This document shows, one piece after another, positions 17,304 through 26,380 of a stretch of 64,000 nt of DNA. The DNA lies in assembly GCF_017696175.1 (NCBI RefSeq), contig NZ_JAAORE010000002.1, forward strand, positions 310,001 through 374,000. The letters run 5' to 3'. The DNA comes from Prochlorococcus marinus XMU1404. Lineage in GTDB: Bacteria; Cyanobacteriota; Cyanobacteriia; PCC-6307; Cyanobiaceae. A program made the translations under genes and the position numbers. How positions within the stretch are numbered: the first letter of the stretch is position 1; the number at the start of each line of letters is the position of its first letter. The notes beneath the pieces are model-generated. The model was given only the letters and a program-made list of their open reading frames with translations, searched no databases and was not told the DNA's origin.

Positions 17304-17660
17304 ATTCATTCAATTTTTTTTACATCAATAATTTTATTAGTTTTAAATACTAATTATTTATGTGATAATTCAAATCTTGATCTTGTTATTAGAAATAATA
17401 TGAATGGTGAATTTACAATAATTAATAAGATATCTGAAATAAAACCAGGAGCATTTATAAATATTAATTGGAATAAAAAAAAGCTTATGCTCCCATACTC
17501 TCTAAGGAAAGATTACATTTCATTTACAGATAAAAAATGGGACTGGAGGTACCAATTTAATAAGGACGGATCGCCAAATATTAATAATCCTTCTTTATAC
17601 GAACTACTTCCTTCTGGGGAAATTAAAACACATTTTTGTGAGTCAGAAGATATTAAGTAA
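17304..17660 (+). CDS. secreted hypothetical protein, apparently initiated at ATT
   Basis: 118 residues if translation begins at ATT (17304), 8 bp after a good AGGAG at 17291-17295. This gives a typical signal peptide (about 17 hydrophobic residues, then LCDNSN). No ATG, GTG or TTG occurs between the upstream in-frame stop (17286) and ATG 17400. Starting at 17400 would remove the signal peptide and ignore the ribosome-binding site. The mature part is rich in Asn, Lys and aromatics (KWDWRYQF). Function unknown. Confidence 0.55.
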   Translation: MHSIFFTSIILLVLNTNYLCDNSNLDLVIRNNMNGEFTIINKISEIKPGAFININWNKKKLMLPYSLRKDYISFTDKKWDWRYQFNKDGSPNINNPSLYELLPSGEIKTHFCESEDIK

Positions 17661-17716
17661 ACTTATATTCAAGCAAGTTATCTTAATTTTTTCAATATCT
17701 AAAAGCTGTATTAAAG

Positions 17717-20323
17717 ATGAACAACCTAAAAAAACAAAAGGAAATATCAAGATATGTAAAAATTGAAGACTATAAAGTATTTGATTATGAAATACCTGAA
17801 GTTTTTCTGGATTTCGTAATTGAGAAAAATGCAGTTAATGTTACGACAGAACTTAAATTAGTAAAAAGAAACAAAAATACCAAAAACCTTATTCTTAATG
17901 GTACTGATATATTAATTAAAAAAATATATATAGATGACTCTCTTTTAGAAGAGAAATACTATACACAGGAAAAAAATGAGTTAAAAATTAAACATATAGA
18001 TAAAAATAATGTTTCATTAAAAATTGAAGGAATAATTAAACCAAAGGAAAATTCATCTCTTTTAGGAATGTATGAGAGCAATGGAATTATAACTACACAA
18101 TGCGAGGCAGAAGGATTTAGAAGGATAAGTTACCACTCTGATAGGCCTGATATTCTAAGCAAATACACTGTAAGGATTGAGGCAGACAAGAATGATTATC
18201 CTGTCATTCTTTCAAATGGGAACGTAGTAAAAAAAAATAATCTTACAGATAATCGACATGAAATAATTTGGGAAGACCCATATCCGAAACCATCCTATCT
18301 ATTCGCTTTGGTGGCAGGGAAACTTAATTGTGTAAAAGACTATTTCATAACGAAATCGAATAAAAAAGTGACAATAAATATATATGTTGAGGATGGCGAT
18401 GAAAAATATGTTCAACATGCAATAAGTTCTTTAAAGAAAGCGATGAGATGGGACGAGGATAAATATAACCTTGAATACGATTTATCATTATTCAATATTG
18501 TTGCGGTAAGGCACTTTAATATGGGAGCCATGGAAAATAAAAGTCTCAATATTTTTAATTCAAAACTTATACTCGCTGATTCTGAGACTACAACTGATGA
18601 AGAATTAGAAAGGATAGAGGGAGTGATCGCTCATGAATACTTCCATAACTGGACGGGGAATAGAGTGACATGTAGGGATTGGTTTCAATTATCTCTAAAA
18701 GAGGGTTTAACAGTATTCAGAGATCAACAATTTACTGCTGACCTTCATAATCATGAAATAAAGAGACTTGAGGATGCAGAATTTCTTAGAAGAAATCAAT
18801 TTAGGGAGGATTCCGGCCCAACATCACACCCTGTAATGCCAGAAAAATATCAAGAAATAGACAATTTCTATACGACCACAATATATGAAAAAGGTTCTGA
18901 AATAATTCGAATGCTTAGCAATCTTTCAAAAGGCAAAACTTTTTATAAAGGATTTAGTAATTACATATCAACTTATGATGGCAAGGCAGCAACAATAGAC
19001 CAATTTGTCGACAAGATATTAGGAAATAATAATGAAATCAATTCTAAACAATTTAAAGTTTGGTACAAGCAAAATGGAACGCCAAAAGTTAAATTAAAAA
19101 GAATCTGGGATCAAATAAACAAAAAACTTACAATTCAAGCAACTCAAAGTAATTCCAAAAAAAAGAACCCGTACAATAATTTACCTCTAATAATTCCTAT
19201 AAATTTAGCTATATTTTGCGGAGAAAATAAAACAATAAAAAAAACATTCGTTCTAAAATCAAAAAAACAGGAATTTATCATTAATAATGTTAGATCTCAT
19301 TTACAAATACCTTTAGTTACTTATTTCCGAGAATTTTCATCTCCAGTTGAGTGGGAATCAGATACAACTTTGGATGAAAAATTTCTAATTCTAAAATTTG
19401 AAACAGATTACTTTACTATATCTAATACTGTAAAAGAATTTTATAAAAATATAATTTTATGCAGATTAAAAGAAAAACCAGATTATAAATTTGAAAGCAA
19501 ATTAATAAACACATTAATATCATTTATTAAAAATAAAGATATTAATTTATCACTTTTATCAGAATTACTAAGTATTCCGAATTTCGCTGAAATTGAATCA
19601 GAAACAGAAAAAATAGACCCTTTAAAAATATATAAAACTATTGACGAATTAAATTATTTATTCGGTACCAAATTAAAAAAAGAATTATATTTTAAACTAC
19701 AAGAAATAGAGAAAAATCTGTATAAAATGTGGCCAGAAGGAAAACATGAAAGAAAGTTAATAGAAACTATTTGGAAACTACTCTTACACAGTAACGATGA
19801 GGACATTAAAAGTAAAATAGTTAATTACATCGATAGTAATTCAATGACACTAGCAAAAGCTGCATTGAATTCATTTAGTAGGATTAATTGCCCAGAGAGA
19901 GAAATTATATCTAATATATTCTTTAATAAATGGAGAGATAATGGCGTTGTATTGGATAGTTGGTTCTCATTCAATGCATCTTTAGAAACTGATGAAAAAA
20001 CAAAAAATATAGAAAAATTATTTGAAAATAAGTTTTTTGATTCAAAATCACCAAATACATTAAGAGCGATATTAAACACTTTCGTAACTAGAAATAGTAT
20101 TTTTCACGCAATGGATGGGTCTGGTTATAGATATATTGCAAAAAAGATAATTGACTTCGATAAATTAAATCCAATCGTAATTTCCCGTTTTGTGAAAGTA
20201 TTTAGCCGTTACAATTATTATTCAGAACCTTACAAAAGTAATATGATAGAAACCATTAAGCATATTAAGAAAAATAAACTATCAGCAAATACTAAAGAAG
20301 TATTAGATGCAATAATGAAGTGA
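17717..20323 (+). CDS. pepN: aminopeptidase N
   Basis: 868 residues, M1 family metallopeptidase of the gammaproteobacterial/cyanobacterial PepN type. The exopeptidase motif GAMEN lies at about 270-274. The zinc site HEYFHNWTGNR starts near 306, with the third ligand in KEGLTVFRDQ. The C-terminal domain of about 300 residues with many helices matches the PepN ARM-like tail. It removes N-terminal residues from peptides in the cytoplasm. Confidence 0.95.
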   Translation: MNNLKKQKEISRYVKIEDYKVFDYEIPEVFLDFVIEKNAVNVTTELKLVKRNKNTKNLILNGTDILIKKIYIDDSLLEEKYYTQEKNELKIKHIDKNNVSLKIEGIIKPKENSSLLGMYESNGIITTQCEAEGFRRISYHSDRPDILSKYTVRIEADKNDYPVILSNGNVVKKNNLTDNRHEIIWEDPYPKPSYLFALVAGKLNCVKDYFITKSNKKVTINIYVEDGDEKYVQHAISSLKKAMRWDEDKYNLEYDLSLFNIVAVRHFNMGAMENKSLNIFNSKLILADSETTTDEELERIEGVIAHEYFHNWTGNRVTCRDWFQLSLKEGLTVFRDQQFTADLHNHEIKRLEDAEFLRRNQFREDSGPTSHPVMPEKYQEIDNFYTTTIYEKGSEIIRMLSNLSKGKTFYKGFSNYISTYDGKAATIDQFVDKILGNNNEINSKQFKVWYKQNGTPKVKLKRIWDQINKKLTIQATQSNSKKKNPYNNLPLIIPINLAIFCGENKTIKKTFVLKSKKQEFIINNVRSHLQIPLVTYFREFSSPVEWESDTTLDEKFLILKFETDYFTISNTVKEFYKNIILCRLKEKPDYKFESKLINTLISFIKNKDINLSLLSELLSIPNFAEIESETEKIDPLKIYKTIDELNYLFGTKLKKELYFKLQEIEKNLYKMWPEGKHERKLIETIWKLLLHSNDEDIKSKIVNYIDSNSMTLAKAALNSFSRINCPEREIISNIFFNKWRDNGVVLDSWFSFNASLETDEKTKNIEKLFENKFFDSKSPNTLRAILNTFVTRNSIFHAMDGSGYRYIAKKIIDFDKLNPIVISRFVKVFSRYNYYSEPYKSNMIETIKHIKKNKLSANTKEVLDAIMK

Positions 20324-20337
20324 TTTCTTGATGATAT

Positions 20338-20559
20338 TTAAGTAAATAAAATAATAAAAATTGTAATTATAAGTAATAAAATAAATCCAAGATGTTTATT
20401 AATAAAAATATAATCAAATACATTTTTATTATTATCTTTATTCCACTTTTTATTGACATATTCATTAGTTATAAATTTATTAGGTCTGCCACAATATAAA
20501 CATGTTGGGGAAGTTATTAAAATTAAATTTTTACATTGGGGGCACTTTTTTTTTTCCAT
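20338..20559 (-). CDS. zinc-ribbon membrane protein
   Basis: 73 residues. An N-terminal four-Cys ribbon (CPQC about 6-9 and CLYCG about 20-24) is followed by a polar linker and one C-terminal helix. The same arrangement, ribbon first then helix, recurs in the unrelated-looking protein at 44863-45135. The ribbon would lie in the cytoplasm. Confidence 0.65.
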   Translation of the reverse strand: MEKKKCPQCKNLILITSPTCLYCGRPNKFITNEYVNKKWNKDNNKNVFDYIFINKHLGFILLLIITIFIILFT

Positions 20560-20610
20560 AATTTTATCTTACTGAATAAAATTGAAACCAGAATCAAAAA
20601 ATAAAATAAG

Positions 20611-20640
20611 TAATTTAATTTAATTTAATTTAATTTAATT
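20611..20640. repeat. six tandem TAATT units
   Basis: TAATT repeated six times without error (30 bp) in the gap before the next small gene. Probably replication slippage in AT-rich DNA. Confidence 0.9.
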
Positions 20641-20744
20641 TATATTTATTAAATTTTGAATAATTAAATATCATTGCAAAAACAAATTTGATAAAAACTA
20701 TTTAAAAAAATTCAATATAATAAAAAATTAGTATTTGGTCTGAA

Positions 20745-20906
20745 ATGTTTGCTATTGCCCTTGGAATGTCCCCTATCGAAAAAATAACTGTTGCAATATC
20801 TGCTTCGATTTTTATAGTCGCCTTTACATGGGTCTCAATTAAGGGGGATTTAAGAAAACTGGCTAATGAACTAATTGAAGATAATGAAAATAACCAGGAT
20901 AATTAA
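20745..20906 (+). CDS. 53-residue single-helix membrane protein
   Basis: Starts MFAIALGMSPIEKIT, one helix at about 13-30, then an acidic soluble tail (ELIEDNENN). Function unknown. Confidence 0.5.
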   Translation: MFAIALGMSPIEKITVAISASIFIVAFTWVSIKGDLRKLANELIEDNENNQDN

Positions 20907-20921
20907 AAAAAATTTTTTAAC

Positions 20922-21122
20922 CTAGTTTGCATGCAAACTAGGATAATCGATAATATGCCTAATTTCTCTAAGAGAAGAACCATAGATTTTTTCACCATTA
21001 AAGTGAACACCAATCCATTTTTCCTTTTGATTTAAAAAATTACTTTTACTAGTATCCCCCTGGAGATAATCTTTATTATCCCAATTTAAAGCTATATCCC
21101 AACCTTTATAATTTTCTATCAT
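20922..21122 (-). CDS. hypothetical soluble protein
   Basis: 66 residues, beta-rich with several Trp (KGWDIALNWDNKD, KEKWIGVHFNG). The sequence is protein-like, but I cannot assign a family. Convergent with the 53-residue protein gene upstream. Confidence 0.5.
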   Translation of the reverse strand: MIENYKGWDIALNWDNKDYLQGDTSKSNFLNQKEKWIGVHFNGEKIYGSSLREIRHIIDYPSLHAN

Positions 21123-21219
21123 TTAGAAAGAGAGAACATACTCAAATAATACTCAGAGAAACAGAGAACAAAAACAAAGGAAATAAGTATTTTTTTCGTT
21201 ATTTTTATTTAATATTTAT

Positions 21220-22401
21220 TTATTTGGAGCTGACTTTTATTCTAAGAGCAGCTTCATCAGCATTTTGTCTTGCTAAATTAATATCTTTATTTGTTGCGAG
21301 AACAACTCCCATTCTTCTGCCTTTTCTAGAAACTTGCTTCCCAAATATAAGTACTTTAGTGTTTTCGAACTCTAGTGCTTCATTAAGACCTTTATAAATA
21401 GGATTAAGATACTCTTGATCTGAAAGTATAACTCTTGTTGCTGAAGGTTCTATTAGATTTATATGTGGAATTGGTAAATTTAAAAATGCCCTTAAGTGTA
21501 ATTCAAATTCATTAATGTTTTGACTAACTAATGTGACCATACCAGTATCATGAGGTCTTGGAGATAATTCTGAAAATATAACCTCATTTCCTTTAACAAA
21601 AAACTCTACTCCGTATAATCCTGACCCATTTAAGTTATTCAATATTGTGGTCGTCATTTTTTTGGCTTCAGTTATTAAAGACTCATTGATCTCTATAGGC
21701 TGCCAACTGCATTGATAGTCTCCATTAGATTGAACATGTCCAATTGGTAAACAAAAAATATTTTCACCACTTTCCTTTCTTACAGTTAAAAGAGTAAACT
21801 CAAAATCAAAATTAATAAATTCTTCAATAATTACACCTTTAACCTTGCCCCTGGAATTTGCTTGTGCCTGTTCCCAAGCAATTTGTAAATCATTTTTTGT
21901 TTCTACCAAGCTTTGTCCCTTACCAGATGAGCTCATTAAAGGCTTAAGTAAAAGTGGGAATCCAATTTTATCTGCTTTTCTCTCAAGATCATCAAATTCA
22001 AAAATATAATCAAAGTTTGCAGTTTTTATTTTTAAATCTTTAGAAGCTAAGTCTCTAATTTTGTCTCTATTCATTGTTATTTCTACAGTTCTGGCGTTTG
22101 GGACAATATTGAATCCTTCATCCTCTAGTTCTTTTAAGGCTTCAATTGAAAGTGCCTCAATTTCTGGGACAATATAGTCAGGCATAAATTCTTTTATAAC
22201 ATTTTTTAATATATTTTTATCTCCCATATCAATTACTCTTGAATAATCAGCGACTTGCATTGCGGGTGCTTCTTCATATCGATCAATTGCAACAACTTCT
22301 AACCCTAATCTTTTGGATTCTATTACTAATTCTTTCCCAAGCTCGCCACTTCCAAGTAATAAAATTCTTTTTTTAGAAAAAAATGGATCTTTCATATTCA
22401 T
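21220..22401 (-). CDS. purT: formate-dependent phosphoribosylglycinamide formyltransferase (GAR transformylase 2)
   Basis: 393 residues, the usual PurT length. The N-terminal nucleotide fold ILLLGSGELGKE is followed by ATP-grasp elements (LKPLMSSSGKGQSLV about 152-166; EFFVKGNEVIFSELSPRPHDTGMVT near 268-292). It uses ATP and formate to make formyl-GAR in purine synthesis without a folate cofactor. It follows a small gene by 5 bp on the same strand. Confidence 0.95.
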   Translation of the reverse strand: MNMKDPFFSKKRILLLGSGELGKELVIESKRLGLEVVAIDRYEEAPAMQVADYSRVIDMGDKNILKNVIKEFMPDYIVPEIEALSIEALKELEDEGFNIVPNARTVEITMNRDKIRDLASKDLKIKTANFDYIFEFDDLERKADKIGFPLLLKPLMSSSGKGQSLVETKNDLQIAWEQAQANSRGKVKGVIIEEFINFDFEFTLLTVRKESGENIFCLPIGHVQSNGDYQCSWQPIEINESLITEAKKMTTTILNNLNGSGLYGVEFFVKGNEVIFSELSPRPHDTGMVTLVSQNINEFELHLRAFLNLPIPHINLIEPSATRVILSDQEYLNPIYKGLNEALEFENTKVLIFGKQVSRKGRRMGVVLATNKDINLARQNADEAALRIKVSSK

Positions 22402-22406
22402 AAAAT

Positions 22407-22649
22407 TTATTCATCATTACCAGAAGGTTGTGAAGATGAATCATCTGAATTTTTTTTATCTTTAGAAAAACTAAATAAAAATTTTCTAGTAAACCAATTT
22501 TGACTTCGCATACTTTTAGTAATTGACGTTGAAATTGATACTAAAAAAAAGGCTCCAATAATTGCCCAAATAATTCTTTCTAAAGCAATTGCAGGCGAGA
22601 AACCTTGACCGGAATTAATAATTTCAGTAAGTGGATCTAAAGGGTCCAA
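22407..22649 (-). CDS. hypothetical membrane protein upstream of purT
   Basis: 80 residues: a polar N-terminus, one helix (about 23-41), then a basic/Ser-rich tail ending in acidic SGNDE. It sits 5 bp before purT on the same strand, so it shares the transcript. Function unknown. Confidence 0.55.
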   Translation of the reverse strand: MDPLDPLTEIINSGQGFSPAIALERIIWAIIGAFFLVSISTSITKSMRSQNWFTRKFLFSFSKDKKNSDDSSSQPSGNDE

Positions 22650-22795
22650 ATTTAAACTAATTATTATTATTAATTATAAAGGGTTAAAGAAGTGAAAAAT
22701 TAAAACTTACAAAAGAAATATCCTAAATCCATTGAACAATTTAAACACAAAAAACGTTTTACAATGTTATCTTCAAGATGTAATTTTTCTAAGAC

Positions 22796-23275
22796 ATGCA
22801 AGTTGACGTACAAAATACTACTGTTCTATCAGCAGATGGATCATCTATAAAACTTGGTGAATACTCTGGGGAAGTGATTTTAGTGGTTAACGTTGCTAGT
22901 TATTGCGGAAATACTGCACAGTATGAGGATCTTCAAAAGCTTTATGATTTATATTCAAGCAAAGGGCTAAGAATACTTGCATTTCCCTGCAATGATTTTG
23001 GAAAACAAGAACCAGATTCTATACCAGTAATAAAAGATTTTTGCACCACAAAATATGGCGTTAAATTTGAAATCTATGAAAAAGTTCATGCTAAAGGCAA
23101 TACTACGGAACCATACACAACCCTTAACAAAGTTGAACCTGCGGGGGACGTTGAATGGAATTTCGAGAAGTTTCTAATAGGGAAAGATAGTAAAGTAATT
23201 GCAAGATTCAAACCAGGCGTTAAACCGTTTGACGAAAACTTAATAGCAGCTATTGAAGTAGCGTTAGATTCATAA
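22796..23275 (+). CDS. glutathione peroxidase family protein
   Basis: 159 residues with the Gpx blocks VNVASYCGNTAQY (peroxidatic Cys about 37), LAFPCNDFGKQEP (61-73) and WNFEKFLI. It has Cys rather than selenocysteine, as expected in bacteria; such enzymes usually use thioredoxin to reduce hydroperoxides. The SYCGNT variant of the usual SKCG(F/Y)T is mildly unusual. No signal peptide, so cytoplasmic. Confidence 0.9.
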   Translation: MQVDVQNTTVLSADGSSIKLGEYSGEVILVVNVASYCGNTAQYEDLQKLYDLYSSKGLRILAFPCNDFGKQEPDSIPVIKDFCTTKYGVKFEIYEKVHAKGNTTEPYTTLNKVEPAGDVEWNFEKFLIGKDSKVIARFKPGVKPFDENLIAAIEVALDS

Positions 23276-23411
23276 AATCTTCTTATAATTCAAACTAAAA
23301 TACTAAAAATTAAGAACCTTTATATTGAATTTAAAAAATAAAAATCTTTTCCCAAAATGCATAATTTTGTGATTTAACTTTGCCTAATATTCTTCAATTT
23401 AATTTAAATTC

Positions 23412-23936
23412 TTATTTATTATCAGAATTAACTTCTACGTCTATTATTTCATCTTTAACTGCTCTTTTTTTTGGTTTATCTGACTTTACTTCTACGTCTA
23501 TTATTTCATCTTTAACTGCTCTTTTTTTTGGTTTATCTGACTTTATTTCTGCCTCTATTGTTTCTTCCTTAACTTCACTTTCTTCTGCTTCCTCTGACTT
23601 TATTTCTGCCTCTATTGTTTCTTCCTTAACTTCACTTTCTTCTGCTTCCTCTGACTTTATTTCTGGCTCTATTGTTTCTTCCTTAACTTCGCTTTCTTCT
23701 GCTTCCTCTGACTTTATTTCTACCTTTATTGTTTCTTCCTTAACTTCACTTTCTTCTGCTTCCTCTGATTTTACTTTTGAAATTTCTAAAGTTTGATTTT
23801 CTTCTTTAGTTAAAAGGAATTTTAAAAATTTTTTAAATAATAATATACCTTTTTCAATTCTTTTTGTACCTAAAATTGAGAGCAAAACGACTAAAATTAT
23901 GAATATTGCAGGAGAATTCAAACCTAATAGTTTCAT
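23412..23936 (-). CDS. TatA-like anchored protein with six 19-residue charged repeats
   Basis: 174 residues. The N-terminus has a short helix then a basic amphipathic segment (LGTKRIEKGILLFKKFLKFLL), recalling TatA/MttA but lacking its FG motif. The rest is a tandem array of 19-residue units (57 bp each). Four acidic units (KSEEAEESEVKEETI and variants) are followed by two basic units (KSDKPKKRAVKDEII) with the same frame and Val/Lys/Ile positions. Likely a disordered or coiled charged tail on a membrane anchor. Confidence 0.7.
   Translation of the reverse strand: MKLLGLNSPAIFIILVVLLSILGTKRIEKGILLFKKFLKFLLTKEENQTLEISKVKSEEAEESEVKEETIKVEIKSEEAEESEVKEETIEPEIKSEEAEESEVKEETIEAEIKSEEAEESEVKEETIEAEIKSDKPKKRAVKDEIIDVEVKSDKPKKRAVKDEIIDVEVNSDNK
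23430..23770. repeat. 57-bp direct repeats inside a coding region
   Basis: Six in-frame copies of a 57-bp unit with near-identical DNA within each subtype, which shows recent expansion. Copy number is likely to vary between strains. Confidence 0.85.
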
Positions 23937-23983
23937 AAAATTTCATATTCTATTTATATTTTAGTACATACCAAAAATTTAAC

Positions 23984-24376
23984 CTAATTATTCTCAAAAG
24001 TTGGTAGATAGAGTTCCCTATTTGATGCAATTAAACCCTCTTCTTTAAAAAAAATCTCTAAGTCTTTTAAATCATTTATATCTACAAATTCACCGCAATT
24101 ATCTAATATATTTTTATTAGTAAAATTCCATAAATCCTCCAAATATTCGTCATCATCTGGAAATGCTACGAATTTTAAATATGTATTATTCAAAGCATAT
24201 TCACTGGCAAAATCAGAATCAAATCCTTCCCTCTTAGCATCACAAAAAACTTTAGCAAATCTTTTACCTACAGAAGTTTGAGCACTCGACAAATCTAAAT
24301 TACCTTGGATAGCTTTTACATTTATTGGTGCAATAAAAATAATTATTGGAAGAATAATAGATAATAATATAAACAA
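23984..24376 (-). CDS. secreted hypothetical protein, paralogous to the protein at 4859-5260
   Basis: 130 residues from TTG, preceded by AAAGGAG at good spacing. A signal peptide of about 22 residues (cleavage near VKA-IQ) is followed by the family segments VFCDAKREGFDSDFA and DNCGEF. The pair of conserved Cys and helix match the protein at 4859-5260. A periplasmic lineage-specific protein; function unknown. Confidence 0.65.
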   Translation of the reverse strand: MFILLSIILPIIIFIAPINVKAIQGNLDLSSAQTSVGKRFAKVFCDAKREGFDSDFASEYALNNTYLKFVAFPDDDEYLEDLWNFTNKNILDNCGEFVDINDLKDLEIFFKEEGLIASNRELYLPTFENN

Positions 24377-24531
24377 GAAACTCCTTTTTCAATTTCAGTT
24401 CAATATAAACTAGCAAAAAAAGTAATCAATTAGGCCTATTTAACTAAAAGCACTTATTATAAAATCAAACAATAAAATCTACTTAATATCGGAATTTATA
24501 ATAAAAAAAGATAAAATAAATTTAAAATTAT

Positions 24532-25539
24532 ATGTCTTCAAATATAAAGCTAAAAGGAAGGGGCGTTAACAGGATAATTAAGAGTAAGGTTATGCTATCC
24601 CCATTAGCAGGTGTTACAGATAACATTTTTAGACGACTTGTACGTAAATGGGCTCCAAACTCTTTACTTTTTACAGAAATGATAAATGCCACAAGTCTTA
24701 AAAAAGGATTTGGAACACAAAAAATCAATCAAATAGATTTAGAAGAAGGTCCTATTGGAGTACAAATATTTGATAATAGGCCATATGCTGTTTCTGAAGC
24801 CGCTAAAAAAGCAGAGGACTCTGGAGCTTTCTTAATTGATATAAATATGGGATGTCCAGTAAAAAAAATCGCAAAGAAAGGTGGAGGCAGTGCCTTAATT
24901 AAAGACCGAAAACTTGCTATAGAATTAGTCAAAAATGCTGTAAAAGCTGTTAGTGTTCCAGTAACAGTAAAAACACGACTCGGATGGGATAATAAAGAAG
25001 AAAATATAGACGATTTCTTATTTAAGCTTCAAGATGCGGGAGCAACGATGATCACACTACATGGAAGAACTAGAAAACAGGGTTTTTCAGGCAGGTCAGA
25101 TTGGGAAATGATCGGGAGACTTAAAAAGTTGTTAGAAATTCCAGTAATTGCTAATGGAGATATCAAAAATCCAGATGACGCTCTTAATTGTTTAAAAAAA
25201 ACAAATGCTGATGGTGTAATGATTGGGAGAGGAATTTTAGGATCCCCATGGAAAATAGGAGAAATAGATTATGCAATTAGAGAAAATAAAAATTTTCAAG
25301 AGCCAAACGCAGAAGAAAAACTATATTTAATTATTGAGCATCTTGATGAATTAATAAAAGAAAAAGGAGATCACGGCTTGCTTATTGCTAGGAAACATAT
25401 CTCATGGACATGCAAAGACTTTAAAGGAGCATCAAATTTGAGAAATAACTTGGTTAGAGCTGTTGATAAAAATGAAGTTAAAAATTTAATAAATAAAATG
25501 ATTAAAACTTTGAATAATGAAAAAAATACATTAGCTTAA
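24532..25539 (+). CDS. dusB: tRNA-dihydrouridine synthase, DusB-type
   Basis: 335 residues, FMN-dependent TIM barrel: LSPLAGVTDNIFR (22-34), INMGCPVKK (catalytic-type Cys about 108), LHGRTRKQGFSG, VIANGDIKNPDDA and MIGRGILGSPW all in the expected order. It reduces specific uridines of tRNA to dihydrouridine with NADPH. The DUF2470 gene follows on the same strand. Confidence 0.95.
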   Translation: MSSNIKLKGRGVNRIIKSKVMLSPLAGVTDNIFRRLVRKWAPNSLLFTEMINATSLKKGFGTQKINQIDLEEGPIGVQIFDNRPYAVSEAAKKAEDSGAFLIDINMGCPVKKIAKKGGGSALIKDRKLAIELVKNAVKAVSVPVTVKTRLGWDNKEENIDDFLFKLQDAGATMITLHGRTRKQGFSGRSDWEMIGRLKKLLEIPVIANGDIKNPDDALNCLKKTNADGVMIGRGILGSPWKIGEIDYAIRENKNFQEPNAEEKLYLIIEHLDELIKEKGDHGLLIARKHISWTCKDFKGASNLRNNLVRAVDKNEVKNLINKMIKTLNNEKNTLA

Positions 25540-25557
25540 AGCAAATTTATTCTTTAA

Positions 25558-25812
25558 ATGAAAATTATTAGTAAAGAAACAAGTAAAAGAGTTTGTAGTC
25601 ACATGAATAATGATCACATTGATTCGGTTCACAAATATCTTATTCATTATGGGAAGATATCAAGATTTGAGAATGCTTATATGGAAGAAATTAATAACCG
25701 TTATATAAAAATCAATTACGATGGACATTCTGCAATTATCAATTTTAAAAATGAAATATCTGAAGAAGAAATTCATTCAACTTTAGTATCTATGATTAAA
25801 GAGATTAAATAA
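25558..25812 (+). CDS. DUF2470 domain protein
   Basis: 84 residues matching the HugZ/DUF2470-type small domain: CSHMNNDHIDSVHKYLIHYG near the N-terminus, then beta strands and a helix (SEEEIHSTLVSMIKEI). The domain occurs at the end of heme-utilisation and pyridoxamine-oxidase-like proteins; alone it probably binds a tetrapyrrole or acts as a small partner. 18 bp after dusB. Confidence 0.75.
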   Translation: MKIISKETSKRVCSHMNNDHIDSVHKYLIHYGKISRFENAYMEEINNRYIKINYDGHSAIINFKNEISEEEIHSTLVSMIKEIK

Positions 25813-25834
25813 TAAAATATTTATAGAAAAAAAT

Positions 25835-25999
25835 CTAATTTTTATTTTCATAGTAATCAGTTATGTTTTTACATTCTTCAAATGAAAGCATGCTTAATCT
25901 AGATGTGGCTTTTATTTTTAGAATTGCACAAACAGCTAATATATCGTTGCTATCAACATTAAGTGCTTCAGAAAGCTCTAGAACCCTAAGACCTTTCAT
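25835..25999 (-). CDS. small protein resembling the IF2 N-terminal domain
   Basis: 54 residues: MKGLRVLELSEALNV then a helix pair, SRLSMLSFEEC. The pattern R-V-x-E-L-(A/S)-x-x-L-N-V-(x)n-L-x-x-L-S-x-E-E is that of the IF2_N repeat that begins translation initiation factor 2. As a free peptide its role is unknown; it could compete for an RNA or ribosome site. Confidence 0.55.
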   Translation of the reverse strand: MKGLRVLELSEALNVDSNDILAVCAILKIKATSRLSMLSFEECKNITDYYENKN

Positions 26000-26043
26000 T
26001 AGTATTAAAAAAATCTTTTTCTAAATTATCAATAACCTTGAAA

Positions 26044-26280
26044 TCAATGGGCTGCATTTTTCCCTAAACCTGCAACGAATGGAAAAGTTTGTTCATCACC
26101 AAAAATATCTTCTGCTGAAGAATTAGAAATATTAGTTTTTTTATTATCAGGCTTAATTTCTTCAATTTCATTAGAAATAGTCTCTTTAATGTTATTTTCA
26201 ATTTCTTTTGCTAATAAATTATTCGTATTAGAAAATATTGAAAAAACTAGTACACATAAAAACAAAATAATTCTTTTCAT
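26044..26280 (-). CDS. secreted acidic hypothetical protein
   Basis: 78 residues: signal peptide of about 24 residues ending LLA-KE, then an acidic/Asn-rich mature part with an FPFVAGLGKNAAH tail. Likely periplasmic or surface; function unknown. Confidence 0.55.
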   Translation of the reverse strand: MKRIILFLCVLVFSIFSNTNNLLAKEIENNIKETISNEIEEIKPDNKKTNISNSSAEDIFGDEQTFPFVAGLGKNAAH

Positions 26281-26380
26281 AAAAAAAATTTATCTAATAC
26301 TATTGTCATATGCCAATAATGTTATTTAGAAAAACTAGATGATTTTAAAACAAATCTAAATAAATCAAAATAAAAAATAT

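Noticed and set aside
20611-20640. Possible CRISPR or attachment repeat
   Set aside because: Only a 5-bp slippage repeat with no spacers and no integrase nearby.
23380-23796. Long plus-strand frame rich in Ser/Leu repeats
   Set aside because: Antisense mirror of the 57-bp coding repeats; the minus-strand frame has a proper N-terminus and anchor.
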